A stretch of 64,000 nt of DNA from Protopterus annectens (GCF_019279795.1 NC_056725.1:1747273126-1747337125), one strand, 5' to 3'; shown: positions 1-10,839, numbered from the stretch's first letter. Notes: generated by a model from the letters alone, not told the origin. Numbers and translations: made by a program.

Positions 1-926
1 AGTTAATACTGCAGACAGGGTTAACACAGACAAATGATTGGTATCAAAGCCATGGATTAATGCTAAATGCAAAAAAAAATGCATTATTATTCCGTTTGGG
101 AAAACTGACATCCCAGCTAATTACATTATAGACAGCACCCCCCTAAGTGTAGGGGCAGTGGTACAGTACATGATCTGGTTGATAGCAATCTGAACTTTGA
201 CCAACACATATCCACAATAGTAAAGAACTCCTTCTATGTGGCAAATCTTATAAGTAAAGGTGTCGCATCTAGATCCAAGGATGTTATAATTCCTTTATAC
301 TTGGCCCTCGTCAGACCAATAATTGATTGCATGTACCTCACCAGACACCTGCAGCAAACAGAAAGACCACAGAGGTTTCCCACCAAGAAATTACAGGGTA
401 CACAAAACAAGTCTGACATTGGAAGATGAAAGCCCTGTCACTGCATTCTGTCTCCTACAGGTTGTTAATGGATGACCTGTACCTGGCATACAGGGCAGTC
501 TCTGACCTGGCCCTGATGAAAATGCTACACATTTGTAAATCAAACTGCAGGAGGGCCACTTGCTCCAGGGATCTTAACCTAGCCTCTGACATGAACAGGT
601 CATGCTGGAGAGATAGCTGCATCTCCCAGAGCCTGCCACTTCTCTGGAACAAGCTTCCAATTCATGTGAAACAGAGCCCTTTCCTGACTCTCATTAAACA
701 CAACCTAGAGCAATGGATGGGAGAACACAAATTCACTCCTGGGGTGGTGCCCATGTCCCTGCTGGACAGAGAAAGTTGGTATTAGCTACTATAGACCATT
801 ACCTCTGCATACTTCACTCACCTAACCACTGACAACTGGGGCAAATTGGAATAAATATGGCTAGGCTTGTAAGGACTCTAGGGCCATTAGCATAGTAACC
901 TCCGACGAATGTATGAACCTATAAAT
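1..926 (+). mobile_element. CR1-like LINE, 3' part (entered from the window edge)
   Basis: This is the last third of a CR1-like non-LTR retrotransposon. The frames read the end of the reverse transcriptase and the conserved C-terminal domain, with frameshifts near 160 and 425. Recognisable pieces are SRSKDVIIPLYLALVRPI (about 268-321) and CWRDSCISQSLPLLWNKLP (about 603-659), which recur in the other CR1-like copies at 12.4, 50.8, 54.5 and 59.1 kb. After the stop at 783 the 3' UTR carries the family signature (GGCTAGGCTT, then a gene-poor stretch ending in TATGAACCTAT repeats near 911-926). The repeated octamer-like 3' end is typical of CR1 elements. The body is disrupted, so it is dead. Subfamily naming is inference. 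Confidence 0.8.
426..785 (+). pseudogene. CR1-like RT C-terminal domain remnant (119 aa)
   Basis: A frame of 119 codons covers the C-terminal domain downstream of the RT palm. It contains the YRLL..DLYLAYRA motif, a CWRDSC motif and LPLLWNKLP. These match the equivalent parts of the copies at 13,485-13,832 and 57,300-57,660. The upstream frame ends at 429 in another phase, so a frameshift separates them. It has no catalytic residues by itself and is a relic. Confidence 0.75.
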
Positions 927-1144
927 AAGACAGTGCACTTCAGAATAACAGTGATGGATTATGTTTGAATAGATTACTCAGCATTATAACACAGTTGTAG
1001 GTGTAATTTTGGAGTGCAAACATACATTAACAGACTGACTTGAGTGAAATTCAAATACCTTGTTTTCCAAACTCAATATGGGCATAGACATGTTGTACAA
1101 CCTAGACAAGGAATTATTTGTTGTAAATCTTTTTTTACTCTCTT

Positions 1145-1391
1145 GGCTGAGGTGCAGTACTTGTCTTTTGGCTTTTCCCGGTTAGGGGTCGCCACAGCAG
1201 AACTCCGGTCTGCTAATGATTGGCAGTTGATTTTTACATACCGGCTTGCCAGGCCTGACGCATAACCTTCAACGAAGGTATGCCCATTCACTCATGTCTA
1301 CACGCAGAAGATGCTCTAGCTGAGAATCGAACTGGACAGCGTCTTACTGTGAGGCAACAATGCTACCGCAGCACCGGCTGAGGTGCAGCAC
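1145..1391 (-). mobile_element. tRNA-derived SINE with 16-bp target duplication
   Basis: The SINE body lies at 1161-1375 in reverse orientation. On the minus strand the 5' end is tRNA-like (a box A-like TGCGGTAGCATTG and a degenerate box B near GTTCGATTCTC). The 3' end carries a GACCCCTAACCGGGAAAAGCC-type tail. The body is flanked by GGCTGAGGTGCAGTAC (1145-1160) and GGCTGAGGTGCAGCAC (1376-1391), a 16-bp duplication with one mismatch. It is closely similar to the copy at 62,703-62,938. The tail resembles the LINE-derived 3' ends of many fish SINEs (known for such families, not verified here). Confidence 0.85.
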
Positions 1392-2327
1392 TACCAAGCA
1401 AAATTGTGCTGCTGATGTCAAAGTATTAGCACATGTGTAATCATATACTGAGTTTTTGAACTTAGAATGGGAGTTAGCTGTTACCGGCTTTAACAGAATA
1501 CACATACAATCATGTCTGAATCTGATGAAATACAGAACAGATATGTGTTATAGTCATGGTTCAGGTGTCATGATTTACACATTTGTCATGATAGTTGCAG
1601 CTCTTCAATCCTTTGTATGTGTGCCACAAGTGTATTATGATATACATGGAGGACCAGTTATGGTATTGCTGGTGGAAGCATGGCTTATGGAAATATTTTG
1701 GAATCAATGAGGTTTATTTGATGATACAGAAGGGGTTAGACGAGGTGGACCACTAGTGGCAGGAGTACACATACAGGTATAATAAGTGATCATTCTATGG
1801 TTCATTTCTGCACATATTTGTGTTGTGATACTGTTGAGTTTGTCATAATAATTGTTCATGCAAGATCTGTACAAGACAGGCCTTGCAATAGGAACCAAGC
1901 ACATTAATACAACAGGAGGATAATTGTTAAGAAAAGGTGTAGTGAACACTTACACCCACAGGAGTCATACAACACATTCAAAAACATCTTAGCGTACATC
2001 TAGATTCAAATGTTAACAGAATTCCAAAACAAATCTGCAGAGCAGAGTATTATTTCAGCACATCTCATAGGAACTCCTACTTCACAAAGCTCAGACATAA
2101 CAGATTGTGGAAAAGGAGAATCTATGTATTACTCCTCATTACCCTCATGACAACTGCATGCTGTAAATTCAATTCTTCAGCTTGATCAAAAGAAGATAAA
2201 CTTGAGCATACATTTCTAAGGAAAAGACTAATTAAACAGTAAGTAAAAAGGTATTCCAAAATACATCCTCCACTCCCTACAAATTCAGATATAGTCCTGG
2301 CCATTCCAAATTTAATTTAATTTAACC
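1392..2327. other. Unassigned A+T-rich sequence
   Basis: No coding frame with recognisable domains, no terminal repeats and no RNA gene seen. The short frames here (for example 1456-1710) look like chance frames. Confidence 0.4.
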
Positions 2328-2751
2328 ATGGCAGCTACTTTAATATGCACTATCACGCTCACCATACTATCTATAACTGCCCACCTAACATCCTACCACA
2401 TTAACCCATTTCCCCCTTTCACCAACCAAAAAGCTACTTCTACTACCAATACCATCCAAGTTCATTCCCTTTCCAATCTCACCATCTATGACAAATATTA
2501 CAAAAGCCTGCATATTTACCTATAACGCAACCTACCTAACACCAAACTGCAAAGCATCTTGTTTTAAACAACATAAATATGTATCCAAGTTACCACATAC
2601 TCTAGCTACTGTTACTTCCAGGTTCTTAATTAGTAATGATACACATCATGATACACATCCTAATCCTGGAGCAAACAGAACCACTATAGCACCCCAACAA
2701 GTACAACACCTACTCAATCTATATCATAAAGGCTCAAACATATTATTCCTC

Positions 2752-3266
2752 AACCTAACCTTAGAAGCATAGTAAACAAAGTCTAAGAAGTACATGCTAC
2801 ATTATCCCACTACTCTCCTGACATAGCTGCCTTCACTGAGACTTGGCTTAAGCCACATATATCTGACAGTGAAATCACCCCAACTGGATACAGCCTGTTT
2901 AGAGTGGACAGGGAAGAAAGAAAAGGTGGAGGTATAGCTGCAATGTATAAGAGTAATTTTTCACTAGTACAACGGAATTTGAACATACCTAACCTAGGCA
3001 GTATATATATATTATCAAACAATCTCCTACTTAACCTAAATAAATTCATTACCATTACAGCCATCTACATCCCACCTGGCAATAATGTTCCCTTTATTGA
3101 GCATATCCTTCAAACCATATCCAACACCATAGGTCATGAAACTATCATTATGGGAGACTTTAATGTAGACTGCTCCTCCTGTAATTCAGCCACCCCTATA
3201 AACTTCATTAACCTATTTGGGTTCACCCAACTTATGCAGGGACCCACCAGGATGGATAGAAAATAA
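2752..3266 (+). pseudogene. L2-like EN domain remnant
   Basis: Endonuclease/exonuclease/phosphatase-type domain of the LINE. Visible blocks are the FLN-type start near 2748, DIAAFTETWLKP near 2821-2856, a GGG.AAMYKS block in the 2904-3266 frame, IYIPPGNN (3064-3090), MGDFNVDC (about 3150-3173) and a GPTR motif near 3240. The glutamate of TETW and the D/N of GDFN are preserved as residues. The frame breaks near 2770 and stops at 3266, so no intact enzyme can be made. Confidence 0.7.
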
Positions 3267-3954
3267 ACCAGACAAGCTACACTATATTGGATGTTAATCA
3301 ATAAACCTGACCTCTATCAGCACTGCCCAGCAGTCTTAGTGACTATATGCCTACTTATCTACTAAGGCAAAATTCTACTCTCATCAAACATAACATGCTT
3401 CGCCAAATGTGTAGTAAGAAAAACTTTAGCTCACAAGACTTTATATTGACCCTAAAAAAGTGTAATCGGACCATCCTGAAATACATATTCCTTGCTACAG
3501 CAGTAGAATATTTCCATTATACCTTTCTCAACATTCTTAACAGGATAGCACTCCCAAGAACAATTTTCTGTAAATATCACTATACACCATGGATCTCCAA
3601 TGACACACGGATCCTCCTAAAGGAAAGAGTTAAAATGTGGCACTTATGCTTCTTCTTCTTTCCTGTAAAATCCATAATCATCGACTTGCATTCCGACAAC
3701 TTAGAAATAAAGCCAAACATCGTATTAACCTAGACAAGAAGAACTACTACAATAACTTACAGCTAAAGTATTAATATAACCCCCAAAAATTCTGGAGCGC
3801 AATTAAATCCATTCTTCACCCAGGCCAAATATCAAATCCTTCCCCCGATATTCCAAATCCCTCTGGTACCATTGCAGAAGAATTTAACAAGTTCTTCACA
3901 GAAAGTATACTGTCTCTAATTAAATACAAAAGCCCCAACTCACCTACCTATCTC

Positions 3955-4775
3955 ATGCTCCCTTATCCAAACAGTACATTAGTCTCTTTTCAACCTATAC
4001 CCACAAAAACTATAGAAAAACTACTAAAGAGAATCAAACCCACCACCACTGCAGCAGACTACCTACTTACAGATTACTTAAAAATAACAGCAGAAGCCAT
4101 ATCCTACCCTGTATCAATTTTAATCAACAGCTCTATCACAGAACAATACGTCCCAGAACTGTGGACAATTGCTCATATTATCCCCATATACAAGGGTGGC
4201 AGCTCAACAGAACTCACTAACAACAAACCTATTGTCATTTTACTCCCTCTATCTAAAATCCACGAAAGATGTATTCATGCTCAATTCCTTTACCCCCTCA
4301 TCTCCAATAACCTTCTTGCCAACTCCCAACGTGGTTTCAGACCCCAACATAGCACCACTATGGTTCTCCTTAGTTTTTCCAGTGCCATAAATAAACTCCA
4401 TAACGAGGACAAATTTGTTTCTGTGGTCTTCTTAGACATCTCCAAGGCCTTTGATATGGTCTCACACCACAAACTGTTAAATGTTCTATCTAACCTGAAC
4501 CTACATCCTTCTGCTGTCATTTGGTTCCACAGTTACCTAAAAGAATGTCAATAAGCAGTAATATGGCAGCACAATCTCTCCACCTTTCTCCCAGTCACAC
4601 TACGGGTACCACATGGTTCAATTCTTGTCCCACGTCTAGTCAGCATATTTACTAATAATCTTAACACTGTCAATCCACTGTCTACTATCATCCAGTATGC
4701 AGATGACTCTACCCTTATATGCCATGCTCCAGCACTTCAACACCGCCAGCAAATTACACAAAAGTCCTTCTCTGA
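3955..4775 (+). pseudogene. L2-like RT domain remnant
   Basis: Reverse transcriptase core. The first 199-codon frame (3955-4554) includes the fingers/palm, with IIPIYKGGSSTELTNN, a GFRPQHSTT block and motif A as FLDISKAFDMVSHH (about 4425-4466). After a stop at 4552 the next phase gives motif B near 4600-4665 (VPHGSILVPRL, where VPQGS is usual) and motif C as QYADDSTLI near 4695-4720. The catalytic aspartates of A and C are present, but stop codons separate them. Confidence 0.75.
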
Positions 4776-5202
4776 AATAGAATTGTGTTTATCAGAAACA
4801 CAGCTCATACTCAGCCCAAACAAAACCAAACTTATGGTCTTCCAACCTTCTACAGCCTCTCCTTCAATCACATTCTACATCACTGCCAGTAATAAGACTA
4901 TAACTACTCCAAACACACAAATCAAACTGCTAGGCATCACCCTCGACAACAACCTAAGATTTGACCTTCATATCTTACAAACTATTAAGAAAGTTCACAA
5001 AAAATGAGTACATTATACAAAAGATTTCTAAAAAACACAAAAAGGATTGCTGTTGCCAGAACATATCTTTTAATAACTCTCCTTATGCTTCTCCAATTCT
5101 TACTAATCTCAAAAAAAAACATATCTAAAAAAACTAGAGCAATGTTACAATAAAATAGCCAAATTTGCTTCCAATTCCCCAAATCATATACATCAGTGTG
5201 AC

Positions 5203-5431
5203 ATATTAAAAAAATTGAAAAACAGCAGAAACAGAAGTGAGTGTCCGATAAAGCATGGAAGCTCCACACGAAAGTGCTTACAGTTTCTTTTATCGAATAA
5301 ACATTTTTATTTTATATTAGTGCCGTGCTTGCTACTCCTTCTGTTTCTGCTGTTTTTCATACTTTATTGGGTCGTGGGTGGACTTTGCCTTTGCAGTCAT
5401 TATATTTGAATTTTCAATATTAAAAAAATTG
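5203..5431 (+). mobile_element. Short PLE terminal-repeat insertion with 15-bp target duplication
   Basis: A 199-bp insert (5218-5416) sits inside the L2-like LINE between two perfect copies of ATATTAAAAAAATTG (5203-5217 and 5417-5431). Its first 20 bases (5218-5237) are the exact reverse complement of its own bases 5338-5357. In between is a hammerhead-like stretch (CCGATAA at 5245-5251, GAAA at 5270-5273, then GTGCTT) and CGAATAAACA, similar to the ends of the PLEs at 47.8 and 58.9 kb. A short inverted piece of the terminal repeat at the 5' junction is a PLE feature. I infer a severely 5'-truncated PLE. Confidence 0.65.
5238..5290 (+). ncRNA. Degenerate hammerhead-like motif in PLE fragment
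   Basis: The order of parts matches the intact PLE hammerheads in this window: a core-like CCGATAA (consensus CUGANGA), an internal hairpin region, GAAA, a short GTGCTT and then a closing strand. Two core positions differ and helix I is poorly paired, so it is probably inactive. Confidence 0.4.
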
Positions 5432-6080
5432 TCCTGGCTAAAACTCCCACAATTTCTTTTGTACAATCAACTAACCATGGCTCACAATATAATGTATCAG
5501 GCTGAGAAAACACCTGCACTACAAAACATTCTTCATTCCTATTCAACCAGCCATTCCCTTCAGTCATCTAATCAAAAAACACTGCTGGTGACTCCCTATA
5601 CTTCCACCAGGTTGCAAGAAATTGGAACTCTCTTCCATTAAACAGAACAACTACTAATTGCAAGGAGTTCAAAAGACTGCTTAGAAACTTCCTTACTGAT
5701 CCTTGGCTTTGTACATGTACTACTCCTGGCTAGTACAGCTAAAAACATTCTCAAGTACAAAACTCGCTGTAATATGTACTATAAATTTATCAGCATATCA
5801 TTTATAAATACCTTAACTATCCTGCAGGTATATCGTTAAAATCTAATACTTCTTCTTTTTTTGCGCTTGTTACTAATGATGTATATTTTATTATTTTATA
5901 TTGTATTTTATGTATGTAACAACTGTAATTTCTCTTTATTGTTATGTATTTCTATATGCGGAGCTTTTCTCCATGGGTCTCCGCTAAAAATGGGTTCTTT
6001 AACCCAGTTGGACTATCCTGGTAAATAAAACAAAATAAAAATACAAATAAAATAAAATAAAATAAATAAATAAATAAAAT

Positions 6081-6786
6081 ACAGTAGCATGGAGGGCACC
6101 AGAGTCATGTGGTTGAAGGAAAAAACTTGCAATATTTTTCGACAGACTGTCTACTTCCTTTTAGCATAGGTTGCTGTTGTTGCTTGGTGCCAGACACTGC
6201 ACAAGTGCAGAGGACAAATACTGATAACAGAGAACAGAGAAGATACATACACAGGGGGTAGAGGGAGGTAGGGACCAAGTAGGTTATGACAGAAACAAGT
6301 TAATAGTGGCTTATAACAATATGTATGTAGGCAACAGCTACACTTAAAACAGTGTGCTAAAAGCAATCGGTAACACTTAGCTAAAGCCTGGATTAGAAGC
6401 CTTGAAAGTATGCAAAAATCTGTCTATAGATCTGGGCATTACCTCATTACTCCATAAAGGAATTCCTGCTTCACAAATTTTAAATCACACAGTTGAAGAA
6501 CAGTGACAACTTACTGAAATAGAAAGGGAGAATAGAGAGACACAGAGAGAGATGGAGAAAGGAACAGTAACAGTATTGTTTGTGAGACATATAGGACCAT
6601 ATGTGTGGTGTGTTACTCTTACTTATTTACTCATTATTCATCTATCGTGCTCTGTACAATAAAGTAATTGCTACAGGGGCAAAAAAGGATAGGAGAGTGC
6701 AACAATATTAAGACATAGCCAGGATAATAGTGCCTTACTATGTCTCCCTGTTGGGGATGGAATGCTTTTGCAAATGCTTTCTTCAT
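6081..6786. other. Unassigned sequence
   Basis: No recognised domain, repeat border or RNA gene. There is a purine-rich patch (GAGAGA-type) near 6525-6560. Confidence 0.4.
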
Positions 6787-8440
6787 AAGTTCATAGGTTC
6801 ATAGGTGCATACTAGGCTAATGCTAATGACTTTGGAGCCTTTACAAGCCTGGCCCACAGAAGTGCCCTGGCATCATGCTGCCTGATGTTAGCTCCCAGTG
6901 CCTCTATCAAGTAGAGCCACTGGAGTGATCCCCGGGGTGAACTTTCTATTTCCCATTCACTCATCAAGATTTCTCTTGAAGAGGGCCAGTGAGGTGCTCT
7001 ACTTGACATGTATGGGAAGTCTGCTCCAGAGCATACGCAGTCTCTGGGTTATGAACCTGTCCCTTCAGCATGTTCTGTTTATTGTGGTCATGAGGTTGAG
7101 GTCTCTGGAGCATGTGGTGTGGAGGGATTGGGATTTCTTTAGATGTAGCATTTCTAACAGAGCTGGGTCAGACATGGCTTTGTAAGTCAAGCAGATATTG
7201 CTGCTTAGTAGATGATATGAGACAGAGAATAGCTTGAGTTTTTGAGTCTATCCATGTAGGATACATGTTTAAGGCCTAGGACCCTCTTTGTGAGGTGCTT
7301 TTGTGGCCTTTCCAGGTGTTGCATGTGTCTAGTGAGGTACATGCCAAATGGGGCATTATACTCGATTGGCCTAATGAGGGAAGAGTAGAGAGATGATGAC
7401 CTCTTTCTTCCTAGATGCAAAACCCTTGGTAATGAGCTGTGCCACATAGAAGGACTTTCTGGTCACAGTGGCAATGTGGTGGTCAAAGGAGAGGTTGTTG
7501 TCAACCTGTGTCCCCAGATCTCTTATAATACCTTCAATGTTCAGTGGACTCCCATCGATGTGGTAATTAGTGGGAGCTGAGTTTTTCCCAAAGGGGATGA
7601 CAACGTATTTTTTGGCATTAAGCTTAAGGCCATGGTTTCAACATCAGTCATTGGTCGCAGTGAGGCCTTTCTGTAGGATGTCTACATCACTTGGGGAGTT
7701 AATAATGGCTCCCAGCTTGCAGTCGTCTGTAAACTTGGTTAGCCAGAGTTACTCCTTGTTGGCCTGGGCTTCTGAGAAGTAGATGCCAAACAGGAAAGGA
7801 CCCAGGACCGATCCTTGTGGAACTCCACTTGTGACTGGTTGGCAGTCTGACTTGGAGTCTGCTACTTTCACACTGCGGGTTCTGTGAGCCAATTTACAAC
7901 CCACCTAATGATATAGGGGATGATGCCTAGTTTAGTGAATTTATCAATAATTCCTGATTGAGGAATGGTATCAAAGGCCTTGGCCAGATTGAAGTAGGCT
8001 GTATGAACTGCCTTGCCCTCATCCACAGTTCTAGTGACTGGCTCAAAGAAGTCAGCCAGTTTGAGGAGGCGTGATCTACCTTTCACAAAACCAAACTGAG
8101 TGGGATCTAGAGTTTGGAGATTCCCTATATCCTTGTTAATTAGGTTCATAATGATGTGCTACATAGCCTTACATATCAGACTTGTCAGGCTAATGGGATG
8201 ATAATTCCCAGGGTCTGTAGTTGCTCCCCCTTTATGGACAGGGATGACTGTAGCAGTGTGCCATTCAGTAGGGACAAAGCCTGAGGTGAAGCTGTGATTG
8301 AACAGGGAACACAGATATGGTGCCAGTTCATTTTGTAGTTCATGTAGAGCACATTCAAATGGTATGCTACTGAAATGTTGGAAAGGGAGGTAAACACAGA
8401 TGTTTGCAGTTAACCATATAATAGGAATATAAAATGTCAT
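6787..8440 (-). mobile_element. CR1-like LINE, reverse, 5'-truncated
   Basis: The 3' end is at the low coordinate: two TTCATAGG units at about 6790-6805 followed by the reverse complement of the family 3' UTR (ACTAGGCTAATG, AAGCCTGGCCCA). Going up in coordinate come the C-terminal domain (about 6900-7200), the RT thumb (7205-7860) and the RT palm (7868-8440). RT blocks include [17 protein letters not shown] residues near 7790-7840 and FGFVKGRSRLLKLADFFE. The usual YLDLAKAFD motif A reads YFNLAKAFD here, so the catalytic aspartate is replaced by asparagine. The copy stops at about 8440, inside the RT N-terminal half. Confidence 0.8.
7868..8440 (-). pseudogene. CR1-like RT palm, inactive
   Basis: Two overlapping-phase frames (8159-8440 then 7868-8149) give CALHELQNELAPYLCSLFNHS, WHTATVIPVHKGGATTDPGNYHPISLTSLICKAM and then the KGRS block and motif A. 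The Asp-to-Asn change in motif A (YFNLAKAFD) and the phase change at about 8155 both predict loss of polymerase activity. Compare the better copy at 56,169-57,431. Confidence 0.75.
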
Positions 8441-8545
8441 GAAATAAGAATTTGACCCACAGCCATAATTGAACCCATGACACTAAGCAAACCCATCACT
8501 CTACAGATAGGGGAATTATCTCAACACACCACATGGGATCGTCTA
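8441..8545 (-). repeat. Possible tRNA-like SINE relic
   Basis: On the minus strand GTAGAGTGATGGG followed by GTCATGGGTTCAATTATGG looks like a tRNA-type box A/box B arrangement. No target duplication or tail was found, so this is tentative. Confidence 0.25.
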
Positions 8546-9234
8546 GTTTGTTACATCCAACAGCCTAAGAACTGTTACTGTAACTGTTTCATAGGGGTGC
8601 CTTTAGTCTGCTTTTACTCTATACTCCTATAGTTTAGCAAATTTAAGCAGATTTTGAGTGAAAGTAACTGGACTATTGAGGTCAAAATTAAAACCTTCAG
8701 CTGTTGTGATAGGAAGCTAAATGGTATGCATCGTCACTCAGCATTGGTGTGCTATGCCTATTTCTGCACAAATGCTGTGCATAAAAAAAATTAAGGCTTT
8801 TTGATGGGCCATTTCTGGCATTGTATGTATGTGATTCTATTTTTTAACCAGATTAAATGTGTGAAAAAGGGGTTGCTAGAACAGTGGTGAAAATAGGGGT
8901 GGCAAGCAGATGGCAGGACCCAGGGGAAATAATACAGGAATTTGTAGGAGATTGGTCGGAGAGCATCATAGTTATCCACTTATTCACAACATAAATATAA
9001 TATTGTACAAAGAATTTCATGAGTTTGGAGAGTCACCACTCCAGGGATAGGTGACAACAGAATAATGCTGTATAGTCAATTGGACCAAATCAAGTGTGTC
9101 AAGATGACACATAGGTGAAGTGGAGAGCTATGTGTGGGGCATAATTTTCTTTTGGGACATGTGCTCTCCACTTTTTTTGTGGAGAGATTAATGTTGGGAA
9201 AGGAGATGACAGGGTCAAGTACATAGAGTAGGTT
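8546..9234. other. Unassigned sequence
   Basis: No gene or repeat border seen. One 10-bp inverted repeat (AGTGGAGAGC near 9118 and its complement near 9162) is present. Confidence 0.35.
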
Positions 9235-9940
9235 AGGTAGCAGGGTCTATATTAGAACACCGAACTTTCAAAATTTCGAGTGTTCTAATATCGACCTGTT
9301 TTCAGCGAACGCTGAAAATATTGACGAAACAAAAAACCAAATTTTTTCCTAGGGAAAGAATTTGGTTGTTCGTTTCTGCTGCTTTTGTATTTTCAGCGCT
9401 GTGGTGGAAAGTTACGGGTCGGGTTCAGGTAAGTGTGCGATTGTGTGGACGTGAGGTTTAGGGCAGGTTAGGTGAGTTAGGATTAGGACGCAGGTCAGGT
9501 AAGTGTGCGATTGTGTGAACGTGAGGATTAGGGTGGGGTAGGTGAGTTAGGGTTAGGGCACGGGTCAGGTAAGTGTGCGTTTGTGTGGATGTGAGGGTTA
9601 GGGCGGAATAGGTGAGTTAGGGTTAGGGCGCGGGTGAGTTGACTGTGTGATAGTGACATACCTTAGGGTTAGGGTTTGGGTTAAGGTAAGTGGATAGTTA
9701 GAGGTGTATGTATAGTTTAGTGTAGGGATAGGTGTAAGAGTTTAGGTGTATGTGTGTGGATTTCTGTTTGTTTGGTGTGCTTGTGTTGTGTGTATGTGTT
9801 TTGGAACAGCAAATTTTTTCCCTAGGAAAAACAATTGCTGTTCTGTATGTTCAATGTTTTAAATTTTCGATTAATAGGGGTCTATATTAGAACACTCAAA
9901 ATTTTGAAAGTTCGGTGTTCTAATATAGACCCAGGTAGCA
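9235..9940. mobile_element. Non-autonomous DNA transposon (MITE) with palindromic ends, 8-bp TSD
   Basis: The element is 690 bp (9243-9932), flanked by perfect 8-bp duplications AGGTAGCA (9235-9242 and 9933-9940). It starts GGGTCTATATTAGAACAC and ends with the exact complement. Each end is also a hairpin in itself: about 17 bp of GGTCTATATTAGAACAC pairs with GTGTTCTAATAT.GACC about 20 bases away. Inside lie further hairpins (TTTTCAGCG/CGCTGAAAA at about 9299-9320, AACCAAATT/AATTTGGTT, GAACAGCAA/TTGCTGTTC) and a 70-bp tandem repeat. No coding capacity. The 8-bp duplication allows hAT, P, Merlin or Zisupton; the ends do not match the usual hAT CAG start. Confidence 0.85.
9424..9640. repeat. 70-bp tandem repeat, three units, TTAGGG-rich
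   Basis: The core TTCAGGTAAGTGTGCG recurs at about 9424, 9494 and 9564, with a degenerate unit from 9634, a period of 70 bp. The units contain GTTAGGGTTAGGGC-type telomere-like hexamers. It forms the middle of the MITE. Confidence 0.8.
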
Positions 9941-10610
9941 AATGTAGATGTACAAGACATGCAGTACAGACAAGGATGGTGTTGGACACAAAAGGTTGGC
10001 AGACACTATGAGTGGGGATAGATGGGAGACCTCAGAGGTGTATCCACATCCATCTTGAGAACAGTGAGAATCTAGTCCTCACCCTCAGAACTGTTATCAC
10101 TGTGTCCATGCCTGGGTCAGTGCCAGACATGGCAACATTTTTGCAATATTGCGCAAGACCTTTGCAACCTTGCACATTTGGGCACCAAGGCCCCTCACCA
10201 TAATACCCTCCACCAGCCCTGTCAGCTCCTGTTGGAGTGAGAAAATTGCCACCACCACTACTACTGCTTCTGGAAGGTACCACTGCACCAGCAGTCAGGG
10301 TAAAGCTACCTTATGCAGGTGGAGCAGGTTGGTTAGGAGATGGTGGAGGAAACACTGTCAGGTAGTGACCCAGATGTGCTGGGTGTCTGTATTGCCTGTG
10401 GTGGTGCAACTCCAGCCACCTGTGGAGTTATGGCAGTATGGGCCCCAGGGAGTGGTCTAGCTCCCTGTGCTGATGGTTATTTCGTTTTCATAAGTAATGT
10501 ATTAAAAAAATTAAAAGGGGAGATAAAGTGTCAGGGGAAGACAAAAAAAAAGAGATTAATATATCAATGGCATGTCAGATTACTTAATTATTTCAATACA
10601 TAAAACAATA
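9941..10610. other. Unassigned, slightly G+C-richer stretch
   Basis: Frames on both strands (10,012-10,203 plus; 10,032-10,283 minus; 10,340-10,603 plus) overlap without a recognisable domain. They are rich in simple Pro/Ser/Thr/Gly stretches. It might be an old transposon coding remnant, but I cannot assign it. Confidence 0.3.
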
Positions 10611-10839
10611 TGAGAAATGCATAAGAACATCTTGGCCACATCCAGATATGACAGGAAGGCATGAATGTGTCAACCATAATGGTATGATATGGCTAAAAGA
10701 ATCATGTATTTCACTGTGCCATATCAGATACCCACTTTCTAAGGTAAAAACTGCATTTTCAAATATTAAATTATAAATGACATGCAGTATTTAAGTTAAA
10801 ATATCTTATAAATTGTAGCCTGTAAAAACTTGAATATCT

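Larger units (their letters stand above)
4783..5760 (+). pseudogene. L2-like RT thumb and C-terminal region, split by an insertion
   Basis: The frame 4783-5007 carries NKTKLMVF and LLGITLDNNLRFDLHI, the block that follows the RT palm in this family. Coding similarity continues in other phases to 5217. It is then interrupted by a 199-bp insertion and resumes at 5432 with a LKLPQFLLYNQLTMAH block. This aligns with LELENQLILQQLLIAH in the reverse copy at 50,069-50,554. The resumption exactly at the target duplication shows the order of events. Confidence 0.7.
2328..6080 (+). mobile_element. L2-like (CR1/L2 group) LINE, decayed but nearly full length
   Basis: Reading forward there is a possible 5' region, an apurinic-type endonuclease, a reverse transcriptase, a C-terminal domain and a 3' UTR. 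The 3' UTR near 5955-6020 (GGAGCTTTTCTCCATGGG, then CCTGGTAAATAAAAC) ends in an (AAAAT)n/(AAAT)n tail at about 6024-6080. The same 3' end is seen in reverse at 49,700-49,800, so these two are one family. EN is recognised by a TETWLKP-like motif near 2836 and MGDFNVDC at 3150, and RT by FLDISKAFDMVSHH and QYADDSTLI. Many frameshifts and stops are present. A 199-bp PLE fragment interrupts it at 5218-5416. Confidence 0.8.

Noticed and set aside
7205-7447. Frames antisense to LINE coding regions (for example 51,343-51,528 plus and 55,505-55,714 minus) as separate genes
   Set aside because: They are complementary-strand shadows of LINE RT or EN sequence with no independent evidence.
9118-9171. 10-bp inverted repeat AGTGGAGAGC as a transposon end
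   Set aside because: No target duplication or further symmetry around it; short inverted repeats of this size are expected by chance.
9424-9660. Interstitial telomere sequence
   Set aside because: TTAGGG occurs only as scattered hexamers within a 70-bp repeat, not as a continuous telomeric array.
10012-10603. Possible host exon in the G+C-richer stretch
   Set aside because: Frames overlap on both strands, are short, show no known domain and have no convincing splice sites.
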